The notes: generated by a model from the letters alone, not told the origin. Positions 36,521 through 49,440 are shown, counted from the first letter of the stretch. The stretch: 64,000 nt of DNA from Paralvinella palmiformis (GCA_025642065.1 JAODUP010000071.1:300001-364000), one strand, 5' to 3'. Translations and numbers: made by a program.

Positions 36521-36531
36521 TAGCACACACA

Positions 36532-36579
<48 letters not shown>

Positions 36580-36585
36580 GAGAGA
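36521..36585. repeat. (CA)n-(GA)n microsatellite
   Basis: CA array passes directly into a GA array and a short G run. Confidence 0.95.
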
Positions 36586-37012
36586 TTAAGTATGAAAGTT
36601 GTTCTTTTGAAAAGCCCCTTATGAATCAAATAGATTTTCTATTTAATATTAGTAAATATATGTTCCACTGCCTAACACGCATACACACACACATACATAC
36701 ACATACACGCGCTAGCACACACACACAATTTCTGTTCAAATATACATATGCAGCCAAGTAAGATACATGAAGGTTTCTGGAAGTTACCGATATGTTGTTC
36801 CCAGTAACGAAATCATCAAATGGACTTCTAATGCTATCACACAACAGCCAGATGTAAAGTAGCAGGCCTTTATCATTCAGTGACCTTTTATTATGTAAAT
36901 TTAACCGTTCCACTTCACAAAAACCCCTGAGAACCACTCAAACGCATTAACCCACAAGTTAGGCAACGCTGGAGCAACAAATCGCCGACTGCCGTCCGCA
37001 GTACAGTTAATA

Positions 37013-37051
<39 letters not shown>

Positions 37052-37228
37052 CGATCCAGGAAGCCCACAACACAAGGCACTGCCACCAGTGTCACAAACT
37101 GAGCCAATCGGTATCCGGGGGCTCATTCCGATGACTCGTCCAACAATGGCATTATTAAGGATGACTTGTATGGAAGTTGGGCGACGTCGTCTCTCAATTA
37201 GGTCAATATATCATTCAGAGATCCTGGC

Positions 37229-37232
<4 letters not shown>

Positions 37233-37274
<42 letters not shown>
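37233..37274. repeat. (TA)n microsatellite
   Basis: About 21 TA units. Confidence 0.95.
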
Positions 37275-37281
<7 letters not shown>

Positions 37282-37527
37282 CTAACCGGGTTTCAGTAAG
37301 CTGACACCGGACACAATATTCCTCTCTCATTCCTGGCTTCAGTATTGCTGCAAAGTCAACAACTGACATAACTCGTGACAGATTTCGGGCCAAATATTCA
37401 ACTCTGGTCGGTTCTAGTTGGCCATATTATCATCGACTAATTCGGTCATTTAAAATCAGGCAAACCTGACGGGGAGAGGGGGGTAGGTGGGAAAGGTGGC
37501 CCAACCCTGGAAAACACGGGACGACAA

Positions 37528-37670
37528 CCATTGATACCATTTATCATAAAGAGCGCTAATCTCAAATTCACAAACAGGGGAAGGCTGTGCACGCTGCAGT
37601 ACGGACGTAAGCCATCGATATCATTTATCATAAAGAACGCTAATCTGAAATTCAAAAACAGCTTTATCGC
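37528..37670. repeat. 84-bp tandem duplication
   Basis: A block with CCATTTATCATAAAGAGCGC recurs as TCATTTATCATAAAGAACGC with starts about 84 bp apart (37528 and 37612). The first 50 bases are well conserved between copies. Confidence 0.7.
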
Positions 37671-39498
37671 CACTCCAAAGTTATAACTAATTCAGTAACT
37701 GACTGGGACATTAACAACACACAGAGATAACATCACGTATAAACCATTAGTTGTTAGGAGAAGCCATTATGGCTGATGATGGCTATTTTTATCCTGCAGC
37801 ACCAGAGAGTGGCTAAATTGGCTACCATTAACTACAATGGTGGTTGTGGATTAGTTGGTAGTGGTGAGTGAGTGAGTAAGTGAGTGAGACACGCACGCAC
37901 ACACACACAAACGCACGGCGCGCACACACAGTATTACAGGAAAATTAGACAGAGATGGGTATAGATGACACAAACACAGACATAAAAAGGAGAAGGCATA
38001 TAGCTAGACAGATAAGTAGATGATTGAAAAGAGACACAAACAGACAGACAGAGGCTAAACTATCACACACACAGACACACACACACTGGAAGCTAGACAC
38101 GGCGATTTATTTAAAAAATGAAAGAGATAGAAAGAGAGAGTTTCAGGGATGACAATTAAAATATATCTGTCTGTCTGTCTTTTAATACATAATTCAAGAT
38201 GAATTAATATTTTTAATATTACCATAAAATATTGATTCTATTTTACACCAATGACATCTCCATTATCTATACTGAGCACACTAGTTTCCTAATGTTGGTA
38301 TCCTAAACGCTCCTAAAAGTGCAATAAGATGAGAAAGGGCTGTCAAGATATTGGCTTGACCACTCGAGCTGGTACTTCTACAATCCGATTCGATTAAAAT
38401 GAGCAAAACTCAGTCACTTTCCTCATCACCGCGGAGCTTGGTGCTGTCATATTCTATCACCAACCATTTCTTGTTCTTAAGCAATATTCACACTCTGGCT
38501 TTTAGCTACACTCGCATAGCAATCAATAGAAAAATTCAGTTAGACAACATCTGCTATGTCTAAGTGACATCTCGACAATCACATTAACCTTTTCAGCATA
38601 TACACAAAGGAAGATTCGTCAGAAAAGCCGGCTGAACCAAATCAATACAAATGAATATTGTGCTTCACTTTTTGCATCAAGATTAAAATTTCACATCACA
38701 TGAAAATGTACAAATGCAAATACATTGCAAAAAAAAGAATTCACAAACTGAAAAACTAAGAAAACAAGTAGTTAACTTATTATTACATTCTTATTTCATC
38801 AAAGGCATCATTGCTGATAATTTGTGCTTATCTGTCAGTTGCTTCAAGATGGTAATAATGATGAGAATCAGGGTGGCGATAATAATAATAGTAATAGGTA
38901 TAATTGTTATTAAATGATCTTCAAAAGGCAGGTCAGTTAAGGTATAAACTATGCTTCATTTAGTTCTTTTGGTGAGATAGGAATTTATCTGGCTATATAT
39001 CACTTCCTGTATTAATGAGGCTACGTTTCAGATATTAAAACCATTAACTGATTTTGTAAAATGAATTAGTTACTGACAAGAAACACCCCATTTGGGCCGT
39101 TTGATAGCCACATTTATAATACAAATAATAACATACCCTAAAATGACCAATATCCTTCATCATGCATATAAACCCACACAGATATTTACACAGAATGCCA
39201 ATGACAGTACAAAATATCCCAGTGTTATATTTTACCATTTCCTTCTATTAAATCTGATTAAAAGGGTCCCAATTTTCTGATTTCTCTATTACTAAACGTT
39301 AGCCAAGTTATAATTGTTTTCCTACTTTCATGGCAGATCTAACATTTTGTTAGATAATTAGGATTTGTTAGTGTTTAATAACCATCTCTAATTATCAAAA
39401 GGCTAATAACTGAAAGAATTTACTGTAAATGATTTAAACTCTACAATATAAAACACAATGGGTTGTGATTAAATATCAGTCAGATGGCTATTAACTTT

Positions 39499-39510
39499 AT
39501 ATATATATAT

Positions 39511-39554
<44 letters not shown>
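39499..39554. repeat. (TA)n microsatellite
   Basis: TA array with one AAA interruption. Confidence 0.95.
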
Positions 39555-39555
<1 letters not shown>

Positions 39556-39653
39556 AATAATATATTGAGAGAGCTTGATAGATGACTCTGTTGAAAGCAC
39601 ATATTATTTTAATATGTTTCAAATGGGTAAGAATCTTCTGTAAACATGTTCTG

Positions 39654-39659
<6 letters not shown>

Positions 39660-39721
<62 letters not shown>
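39660..39721. repeat. (GT)n microsatellite, long and pure
   Basis: About 31 uninterrupted GT units. Confidence 0.95.
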
Positions 39722-39725
<4 letters not shown>

Positions 39726-40699
39726 CACGTTCGCGCCCCCACACACATAACAGCAGCTGGTCAGATACATAAAACAACAATTTTACATTTCTTACTCTGG
39801 CCGTGTTTTGTCATACCGCAATACGTGTTGTACCAAAATAATTAGTCATCTAAGATGAAACTCTGTTCTATCAGAAATGACAGAGAGAAAAAAAGAGACA
39901 GACAGCCAGTGGCAAAGATAGACAGACTGGAAAATATAGACACGGTGTGAATGATTAGAAAATGTAATAAAAATATTGAGAATCACTGAATATTTAATTG
40001 TTGTTGCCTAGTTACTTCCAATTTTTGTCATTCCAGTTTTTACCACGCTATAGCCGACACCAATATGTGTATAACATTACTATGAGAGCTAAGGCTATAA
40101 TCTCTGACTTATAACATTATAATGAACCATTATACTGTAGATACAATAAATATTTAATGTAGCTCATAGCACCAGTCAAAAGCCAGAAGGACTGTGCTTA
40201 GTAATTCGCCACAGTAATTAAAAATAATTAATGTTTATGCATGGGGATGTATGTGTATGTGCGTTTTTATCTGCCCACCCTGTATATGTTGTATTACCCG
40301 TGCATGTTATCTATATAGATAAAAGCGAGTGTGTGCGCGTTTGTTTGTTTGTGTGTTCGCTAAACATTCTGACAAGTGTCTTAAGCGGCGGCGAATATGA
40401 CACTGATTGGGACCATGATGTCGGTGATGATCATTATGTTGACAACATCCATGTCACGTGGTGTCCATCACATCCACCGCGGCCGTCTATAACGTACCGA
40501 AGGTCCAAGTAGCACTCAGCAGAGGAACCACCTTTAAAGCTTTTAAGATTGTACGCCATAATTACAGCACATGTTACTAACATCTAGCAACATGTAAAAA
40601 AATACGCCGACATAAGCGACACTTGCTTTTTTCTTCTTGCATGTTGTATTTAATATTGTATAAGATCTCGACCTAAAACGCCTTGCCTGAACAATAGCT

Positions 40700-40975
40700 A
40701 ACCGTCAATCATATTAGTCCCACAGTTAGACAGCCAAAGAGCGTGCCATCTAATGAAACAATGGATGAAAGGAAACGTTCACTCTCAGCTAATGTGCTCA
40801 TAACTGTAATTCCCGAATCTGACAATAATATTCCCAAAACCGTACATAGTCGATTCCTTGACGTGGTGAGGGAACTTGTATGCCTCAGTGACCCAAAGAG
40901 CTATGCCAGCAGGAGCTTTGGCTTCTGTTAGGGACACACCCAAGCTGGACAGGTCAATGACTAAGGGTGAGGTAA
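40700..40975 (+). pseudogene. short open frame, possibly a transposon-derived remnant
   Basis: From about 40703 to the TAG at 40929-40931 one frame is open and reads like protein (SRFLDVVRELVCLSDPK). In the next frame a similar-looking stretch continues (DTPKLDRSMTKGE) up to a GTAAGT at 40972. That pattern fits a frameshifted repeat-encoded fragment. I do not recognise the family, and chance is possible. Confidence 0.25.
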
Positions 40976-41601
40976 GTCGAACAGAAACCTGGAGTGTCAG
41001 AGGTACAGAAGAGTTATCAGCCCTTTTAACTAGATTATTTTAATATGAGGTTGATGGTATTTTTATTTTTACCTCATTTATCACAGGTTTGAACATAAGT
41101 GCAGTGGTCCTGTAAATCAGTAATAAAAGTGAACCTTCCTTTTAAATACATGTCTTTTTACTGTAAGGTTAAAACAAGAACAGCCACGAAAACCTTTAAA
41201 ATGTGAACAAGACTGACGGATTCAATCCACTGAATAAGAAATGACATTAATGCTCACAAATATAAGTTAGACCAATTATTCATTTAAGAACCATACATTT
41301 GCCAGGAACATATCCCTCACGATGAAGTAGGAATTTTCGGCCCCTCTGCTCTCATTAATCCACCCCTCCCCAATTACACACATCATTTTATTTCCAGCAT
41401 CCACCATAAAGTTGCCCAATATACAGATCTAGCAATATATGTTGTGGTACATCCGACACCCAAGGATGACCCTCACTGATTAGTACTTCACTTGAGTCAA
41501 TCAAAATGGCAATCACTCCCACACAGATCTAACAACACTTCACTTTACTGTGTAAGCATTACCAGCGCATCTAGCAACCAGTGTTTACCACACACGCACA
41601 C

Positions 41602-41603
<2 letters not shown>

Positions 41604-41635
<32 letters not shown>

Positions 41636-41643
41636 CCCCCCCC
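41604..41643. repeat. (GA)n plus poly-C tract
   Basis: About 14 GA units followed by ten C. A mirror arrangement, poly-C then CT, is at 42361-42390. Confidence 0.9.
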
Positions 41644-42360
41644 TCATCTGTCAAAAACTGATGCCTAGAACAACTTGGAAGTGGGTTAGGGAATGAAAAC
41701 TATTCACATCCACGATGAGAACGTTGAACAATAACACCCAGTATTGTTGGCGGCCGTCAAAGCTGAATAAACACACGGATTAAGTATGCCGGTCCTGCTG
41801 CAGACCTTAACCGTACTGGCATTGATCTAGTACACTTCTGATGGTTTATCAGTCAGAAGGCTAACACTCCTGGGCACTGGCCGCGGCGATGTGCCGGAAA
41901 AACGGATCCATACCCGAAACCCTCTATCACCATCACAGCCAGCACCACCATAAGACAATACATAGCCGAACTAATATCGCATTCATCGAATAGAATCATC
42001 GCAAAGGAAGCATTAAGAATGTCTTTATGTCAGCGATAAGGGACGATCGTTGTCCTTGTGGGGCAAGGATTGACTTGACTTGATTGCATGTGGGATATGA
42101 AATGGCTGGACAGTGGCCGGTTGACAAATAGTAATATGATTTTGCAAATTATCTCTGTGGATGGTCCCAGTAGAGACGGGGATAGGTTCCGTGGCCTTTT
42201 CCCATCAGTCGGAGTCACAGGGCTTACATTTCTTATAAGTGTGTACGTTGTATATAAGTGAATATATAAGTCTGGTGAGGAGATATCTGGTTAGCAGTTC
42301 TTGATAGATATTATCAAATATTATGACTGGAACATCTCAACTGATCCATTTATTGCAAGA

Positions 42361-42403
<43 letters not shown>

Positions 42404-42408
42404 CTGTG
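42361..42408. repeat. poly-C, (CT)n, (GT)n compound repeat
   Basis: Ten C, about ten CT units, then GT units. Confidence 0.9.
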
Positions 42409-42661
42409 TGATTGAGAAAACATATTTTCCAATCAATTCAACTAATCAACCAACCATTCAATGAATGAGCCACTCAATCAATCAATCAATCAATCAATCA
42501 ATATGTTGATATTGTCTGCAAAATAAAAGTGGCTAATATCTGCAAGGAAATCTGACTAATCTGATAAACAGTTCAAACAGCATAATAAATAACAAAAGAG
42601 ATAACTGTCTACTTGAATAAATAAAGTCAGTTATAAAACTGACCATATAAAATACATTTAT

Positions 42662-42665
<4 letters not shown>

Positions 42666-42711
<46 letters not shown>
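42666..42711. repeat. (TA)n microsatellite
   Basis: About 23 TA units; an AATC array lies just upstream at 42475-42502. Confidence 0.95.
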
Positions 42712-42715
<4 letters not shown>

Positions 42716-43220
42716 ATAATATAACTTTACTGATGCGTTCATTGTAGCAGCCTTAGTGCCGGGTATAATGACGTATCATTTACACATCTATCCAACAACT
42801 ATATCATATCAGCCAAGTCAATAACATCTAACAGTTATAAGTGACATAAGCACATAGCAGTATCTATGGCAACAATTGTAATTACTATCAACATCTACGT
42901 TCTCGCTGTTTAAACACTCACTTCTCAACCAGATAATTACTTGTCTAAGTAAAAATCCTCTCTCCATAATACGATATGCAGTGGCTTCAAGATAACAATA
43001 CCAAACTGGTCAAACAAATAGTGTTACTAATTAGCTCATTACTGGCGCTCTGGTAGAAATTTAGTTTCTCACTGTTACCAGTTATCTGAATGACAGGTGT
43101 CGCGTGTAGTAGGTGGGTTATTATTAATAATACGACTGCTGCAAATGTCTCTTAGGTGCGAGTATTACTAAATTAGATAATATGTGCTCTCTGTCTGAGT
43201 GTGTGCACGTGTCTGTTTGA

Positions 43221-43972
43221 ATCCAGGACAAAATCGCACGGTTTAAAAACTACCCGTTCATAATCCCTCCGTACAAGACATAATCGCAGAAAGTGAAAAG
43301 AGGGACAAAATCCCAAACAAGTCACAAATTTACAAAGATCTTAAAATCAATAATGTCACTATTCTGAGTCAATGTTCACAGAGTACCTTTCCATCGGATA
43401 TTATAGCCAACACCACGAAGAAGCTCTGTAACTATCTTACGTCTTGATTGACGATCCTGGCACAGGATACATATACATATAACCATCTAGAAAAGATCCT
43501 GACCGCCCTCGTTACTGTGTATGACCTCTATGTTACTGTGTATGACCTCCATGGTTGCACCTAAAGTTAACTGTATATTCACATGATTCCAGGCCTTTTA
43601 TTGTTTATTTATTGTGATCTGATCCCATAACAATTTTCAAGCATATAATTTTATCCAAGCTGATTTCTTAATTGCAGATAATTACTCTTATTAGCTCAAG
43701 CAAGCCCAGTTGTTAATTGATGACATTAATTTTTGTTGTAATTGGAGTCCACTGAAATATAAATTGTAATTTGTATGAATGCTTTACTTGAATGCAACTA
43801 ATTATTGCGATAAAATGTAGTTCCCTCATTACTATGTAATTTTATTTATTGTGTGGGATTTTGTCCCTCTTTTCACTTTCTGGGATAATGTCCTGTGGTA
43901 TTTTGTACTGTGGGATTCTGTCCGGGTAGATTTTGTACGGTGAGATTTTGTCATGTGACATTTTGTCTGGAT
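43221..43972. mobile_element. 752-bp fold-back element with GACAAAATC arrays
   Basis: The outer ends ATCCAGGACAAAAT (43221) and the reverse complement of ATTTTGTCTGGAT (ending 43972) are inverted. A near-perfect inner inverted pair, GAAAGTGAAAAGAGGGACAA with its continuation, lies at about 43290-43320 and 43850-43885. The right arm repeats a 15-19-bp unit around ATTTTGTCC about seven times. No coding capacity and no clear target duplication. Class unassigned. Confidence 0.65.
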
Positions 43973-45025
43973 ACCGCCTGTTGGTGTGTGCATTTGAAGC
44001 AGCACTAACCACAAACACATGAACAAATTATTAGTATATGCAACTAGTAATGACACTGAACAGCGTACTGAAACAAGTGGTAAAAAATAAACTGTTGCTA
44101 ATACGCACATACTAAGGTCTCAGCACTGTCTAAAACTAGTAGTGCCTTGTACTAAGGCTGTTACCTATGGCAAAAGAAGCTATCACCCAGCAGCACCCAA
44201 CACACACACAAAATATTAGACACTTCTAAAAATCTCTAAAAACTCATTTATTTTATAACATATTACAATACTATGGCCCTGTACTAGTGTTTGGTTATAT
44301 CTGGTTATAATGCTTGCTGTGTTTTATGTAATGTATTATTACAATCTTTTGTGAAGTGAATCTGAACATCACAGCTTCTCACATGAAAACAGCACTATAA
44401 AAATGTGGTATCTAATAATAGTAATAATAATGAAGATTGTCAGCATATATATAAAAGAGAGTAATGCTATAACTGCTGCAATGCTAATCTTAAGAAAAAA
44501 TAATATATTTATACAAACTTTCAATAAACCTTTTATTTTCAACACCAAATATAATATTATACAAAACAGTGTACCATAAACACAATAGCCCATTAGTACA
44601 TTTGCCAAAAAGAATGTTATTTTATAGTAAACAAATTTTTGCTATACTTTAATATAAAACTTCTGTCAAATTCTCAACTCAATTACACAAGTTTGAAAAA
44701 CAATCAAGTAAACACTACATTTATATCAATTAGCACCTACATAGCCAGTTTATCATTCAAGGTTTGTGTGTATGTGTAAACACACCTCAATCAGATAGTT
44801 TGAGAGTATTCCAAATAAAAAGTCTAGAAAACACTGGAAGCCTTTATTTATTTGCTTATTTAAATGCTAACAATTTAACTTTGAAGTAGGAAATGCTGGA
44901 ACAGTGAGATATATCTATGGAAGCCTTTTTTTTTAAATTTACCTTAACTGCTGTTTGACCGTAAATATTAAATTCTTAACTGATTAAAACATATGTGGAT
45001 GCATTGTTTAAATATATATCTACAC
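43973..45025. other. AT-rich, no gene seen
   Basis: Spacer between two DNA transposons; nothing coding or structured could be supported. Confidence 0.5.
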
Positions 45026-45739
45026 CAGACATGGAATCAATTCCATTTTGTAAATTCCAATCAATTCTAAATCAAATTTATCAATTCCAATTCAACTCTA
45101 ATTACAAATTTATCAATTCCAATTCTGTTTTTTACCTACTGACTCTTTTTGCCTACTGCTTTTTACGATGAGTAGGTACTCTTAAGTATCTACTTGGAAT
45201 ACCTACTCCAAGTAGTTTATATTCCAAGTAGGATTGTCATGGAAGAAATATTTCTGAATTAAAAAATTAAATGGTAAATTAAATTGTTGATTAAAATTTG
45301 TTTTGCCTGTTCTAAACATTGAACAGGGGTAACTTCCTAAATAGCAATTTTTCTATATTGATAACAGGCATGCTATGTGGTGTGCTATGTATTTTGTAAT
45401 CATCAAAGGTGTGTTTATATTCCACTGCCCAGTAGAGCCTTGGAATGAATGTTTTGCTTAGTTCCACTTACTTATGGTAAGTTTATAAAATATCTCAAAT
45501 GGTTATTAAAACAGTTAGGTCTGGGGACATGCTATAGTAATCACAGTTTTAGGAGAGGGCAAGTTTTTGCTCCAGATTGGCATTCCTGGTGAGATGATAA
45601 ATTAATTAATTCCTAAATAGCAATATCTCTATATAGATTACAGGTATATTATGTGGTCATGTCACAGTGTTGTGGGTGGAGCCCAAGGTATTCTGACCAT
45701 TTAATTGGTTAAACACTTGGGATGCCACAGTCAGTGTGT

Positions 45740-45802
<63 letters not shown>

Positions 45803-46043
45803 GGAACCAAAGTTCTGGATCATTTTGGTTCCAGTATATTGGTAACACCACATGTAAGTGTTAACATTGTAAAAATGGTAAATTATTTTGTGGATTTAAT
45901 TGTTTTGTACGAAACTTCAATTCCAATTCAATATTTCTCAATTCCAATTCAAAATTTCTCAATTCCATATTTTTTAAATAATCAATTCCAGAATTGGAAT
46001 TGATGGCCAATTCCAATCCGGAAATGAATTAACCCCATGTCTG
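45026..46043. mobile_element. 1018-bp hAT-like non-autonomous element
   Basis: Inverted ends: left CAGACATGGAATCAATTCC and right (reversed) CAGACATGGGGTTAATTCA. The sub-terminal regions are built of repeated AATTCCAATTCAA motifs in inverse orientation at the two ends. Flanks ATCTACAC (45018-45025) and ATGTACAC (46044-46051) agree at 7 of 8 bases, as an aged 8-bp duplication would. CAG...TGG ends and 8-bp duplication fit hAT. A long TA array (45746-45798) has grown inside. Confidence 0.68.
45746..45798. repeat. (TA)n microsatellite inside the hAT-like element
   Basis: More than 25 TA units. Confidence 0.95.
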
Positions 46044-46090
46044 ATGTACACACTACTAAACAGACACTGCAAGACAATATTTCTTACATT

Positions 46091-46182
46091 TAATAATAAT
46101 AATATGTGACATTTATACAGCGCCTTATTCAGCTAGAAGCTGCTCTAAGGCGCTTTACAATATTATTATCCCTGACTCAGAA
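46091..46182 (-). repeat. SINE family B, 3' tail fragment
   Basis: The minus strand begins CTGAGTCAGGGATAATAAT and runs through TTGTAAAGCGCC and GGCGCTGTATAAATG to an ATT repeat tail. The same order of blocks forms the end of the full copy at 46838-47094 in opposite orientation. Confidence 0.65.
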
Positions 46183-46707
46183 CTGTTTTCACCCAGCACA
46201 CATCTCAACATTTCTATTTAATTTGTTGAAATACTAAATTTAGCTGCTGTTTAATTTTATATGTTAGGTGCTCAAATGATAGCAACATTTGTCTAATCCA
46301 AATATGTCTAAATATAGCTAAAAACACAGTGTATTAAACTCTTAAACTCAGTGTGTTAAACTTGAACAGATGTAGATATTGTATCACACAGCTGACATTG
46401 GTATTGGGTTTTACAAATCATAAAGTGGAGTAAATGGTGAAAGAGTAAAATGTGTAGCCATAGACACAGCACAAGAGCTAAATTTGGATTTAACAATATA
46501 ATAATTTTAAAACTGTATTTCTATTGATAATTTTACATTATTTCTACTTTAAAATAGTGTATTTCATACTCTTTGATTTATTTATTTTAGAAATAAAAAA
46601 AACATTCTAACTATTCTTTGCAATAATAAATATTAACATATTGTGATTGATATCAAGTAGTATATAAACCTTAGATAAAATTAAACATCTGTATGTCCAT
46701 GTCTGCA

Positions 46708-46708
46708 G

Positions 46709-46755
<47 letters not shown>
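46708..46755. repeat. (CT)n-(CA)n microsatellite
   Basis: CT run followed by about 20 CA units. Confidence 0.95.
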
Positions 46756-46756
<1 letters not shown>

Positions 46757-46837
46757 GTTACACGGATAAAATTAATAGTGTTTAAGAGCATTCACTAGTT
46801 CACAAAATTTATTTAAAACATAATTAAAATATGATCC

Positions 46838-47094
46838 ATGATGGTGCAGTTAGTTAGAGCATAGGATTCATAGCAGAAGTGTCATGGGTTCGAGGCTCCA
46901 GGAGCTGCAATGTTGTCGTGTTGGCGACTGGTTCACTCATCTATAAAAATGAGAGCCTGACAGGATGTGATGGCTATGTGTTTGACTAACGCTTTACGAC
47001 TTTCATGTCTGAGTCAGGGATAATAATACTGTACAGGGCCTCAGAACAGGGTTACCTGGTTCTGGCACTATATAAACATGCATTACTATTATTA
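46838..47094 (+). repeat. tRNA-derived SINE, family B, near full length
   Basis: The tRNA-like head GATGGTGCAGTTAGTTAGAGC has a B-box GGGTTCGAGGCTC. The body is ACTGGTTCACTCATC and CTATAAAAATGAGAGCCTG, and the 3' domain CTGAGTCAGGGATAATAATAC is followed by GGCACTATATAAACATG and an ATT tail. The head places it in the Pol III SINE class. Confidence 0.7.
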
Positions 47095-48845
47095 TATGTT
47101 CCAAGCTGACAAACACATTTTATACATAAATATACTGGTTTATATGTTATAAATAAGCAAATTTAAATAAGTGAGTTTTAAGAACCTTACAAAATATTTC
47201 CTTACTGCAAGTTTAATATTTTTGCTATGATAATCAAACAAATTATTAACATTTTACTTATTTGAGATTAATCTACGAATTCTCCAAACAACAACAATAT
47301 TTTTTTACTGACAGAATAAACTTAGAAATGTACTTATTAATACATTCAACACTAATTTAATATCTGCCTTCTACATGTCAAAACCTGAATGAAAATGAGA
47401 GTAGCACAGTTATAGTAATCTATTATTGAACACACAATAACGATGTTATATTTGATTTTGGACAAAATCTAAAATGTCAGCACTGATTAACTGTTGGAGG
47501 AAAAAATTTACTAAACTTGTAATTTTCTTTTTTTTTCTGTTAAAGGTAGACCTTTATATCAACTGTTTACAGATGTAGTAATATTTAGTTATCATTGTTG
47601 TTGATTTTAGTTTACTGAGCGAAGTAATTATACATAATTAAAAGGCTGTAAGTGTGTATTACTCAGGCAATTCTATGTTAAATTAACAAAGTAATATCAG
47701 ATAACAATGAGCTGAGGCAAAGGCCAGAGTCAAAGATTATGAAGAAAAGCAGAAATCAATGGTGGAACTAGTGACTAGATATATAATTGTATTTAAAGGT
47801 AGGAGTGGCTTGAAAGATTATCAGCCTCAGAACTTAAAAACAGCGGAACTGGGTAGATCTATATGTCAAAACTCTGCACTGTTAATCCGCTAACTTACTT
47901 AGACTTAGATCTAGACCAGATCTAGTTGTTTAAACTGTTAAATAGAGTCTAACTCGCATAATATTTGTTATAGTTATAAAACAGCACGAAGGTCAGATAT
48001 TTGGCACCAATCTAACTCATAGTTGACCTGGACTCGTCCCAAAAGAAACAGTGATTCTGGAATCAGTCCCAATGTGACTGTGCTGACATCAAACGATGCT
48101 CGCTGTCAACAATGATAAGGACTCAACACGTCTCCATCTCCCATTCTCAGCATGCTCCAACCGTCAATAGCGATCGCTAACTTTATACCTCAATAATAGC
48201 AATCATTCCAAAACTGATTAACAACTTAGGAGTCTTGATAGCTTACCATGATGTTGGGGGCCAACTTCTCTCGTCTGTATTGACGTTTTACAATAATTCG
48301 AGAACGCTGTCAAAGTAGACACAAACGATCGAGCAACATGGACACAAGTATAATTCTCTTGTTGTCAACGCCATCACTCTGTCATAATGGAGGCTCCCTC
48401 TACCTGGGTTATCTACAGACCCGGCCATATTGGACCCGGGGAGATCAACCAATGAGAGTGTATCTTTTAGGTTAGTCAGTCTGCAGCAACAATTAATAGA
48501 CGCGTGTTGGGGCATGAAGTGGCACCCGAAAATGGCTGGCTGTATCACACCTACAATATTAGTGAACAAATAAAGGGCCGTATCACGCGCAGATAGCTAA
48601 TTCTGGCATTGTTTACAAAGACTTATCCGAGAAAACATTGATTAGTCTCAAGATTTTGTCTTGTTCATATTTATTGTGAAACCTGATTCTGTATGCATGT
48701 GGGTCAAAAAAGACCATCACCATATGATAGATAAATGCTGTTTGTACGTACATACGGCAAAATTGCGTGTACGCATTGTTAATTATTCAAATTATTATTA
48801 GTTGTAGAAATATGCAGTGATAATAAAGTAAAATAGTGACAGTAC

Positions 48846-48900
48846 TACTACGACTACTTCTAGTAGTCGTAGTAGTAGTAGTAGTAGTAGCAACAGCAGC
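48846..48900. repeat. (TAC)n/(GTA)n inverted trinucleotide array
   Basis: TACTACTACGACTACTTC is followed by AGTAGTCGTAGTAGTAG, so the two halves are complementary and can fold into a hairpin. Confidence 0.75.
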
Positions 48901-49349
48901 AGTGGTAGACCCAGTATTATTACTAACATAGACTTAACATAGACCCTTTTTAATTAACTAAGGCGCTACAGAATGTAACTCCAAATATGAAATATCTAAT
49001 AAAAAAACAATTTTCTACACACGAAAGCAAACTTCTGGTATCTTTTAGTACATATTTCAAGAGATGATATACTTCTAATTTTTCCCCATCGATGGGTGTT
49101 ACATAAAGTAGGGACTTCTACATCAAATGCGCATACAAATACAAATGTTATTTGACTATAGCGTCTCGAATGGCTTCTGACTGATTCAACTGCATTTGGG
49201 GATGAATTTCTAATGAACAAGACTTCAAACAGGCATACAGTTATCCAGTTTCACTGCCATTAAAAACTTAGAACGCCATAAATTGAAACCAGATAAAAAA
49301 TACAGGACATCACCCAAGAGAACGTTGTTTAAAAACAAGTATATCTTCC

Positions 49350-49440
49350 AATTAGAACAGAAAAGCGGTACGGTTAACCGTATCAAATGCAACGGATAGA
49401 TCAAAAGGGTAGTATCCTGCCTACCATGATCAGTTAACAT
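49350..49440 (-). pseudogene. short LINE reverse-transcriptase fragment
   Basis: One minus-strand frame reads FDLSVAFDTVNRTAFL, resembling the reverse-transcriptase block with LDLSAAFDTVDH. The surrounding frames are broken, and no catalytic YADD block was found nearby. A short match that could be chance. Confidence 0.35.

Larger units (their letters stand above)
35675..43220. other. gene-free stretch rich in microsatellites
   Basis: No exon supported except the doubtful open frame at 40.7 kb. It carries CA/GA, TG and TA arrays, an 84-bp tandem duplication at 37.5 kb, and moderately CpG-rich sequence at 41.7-42.2 kb, including an octamer-like ATTTTGCAAAT near 42136. Confidence 0.45.

Noticed and set aside
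43850..43972. CRISPR-like array of short repeats
   Set aside because: Units are 15-19 bp, degenerate and without unique spacers, in a eukaryotic fold-back element.
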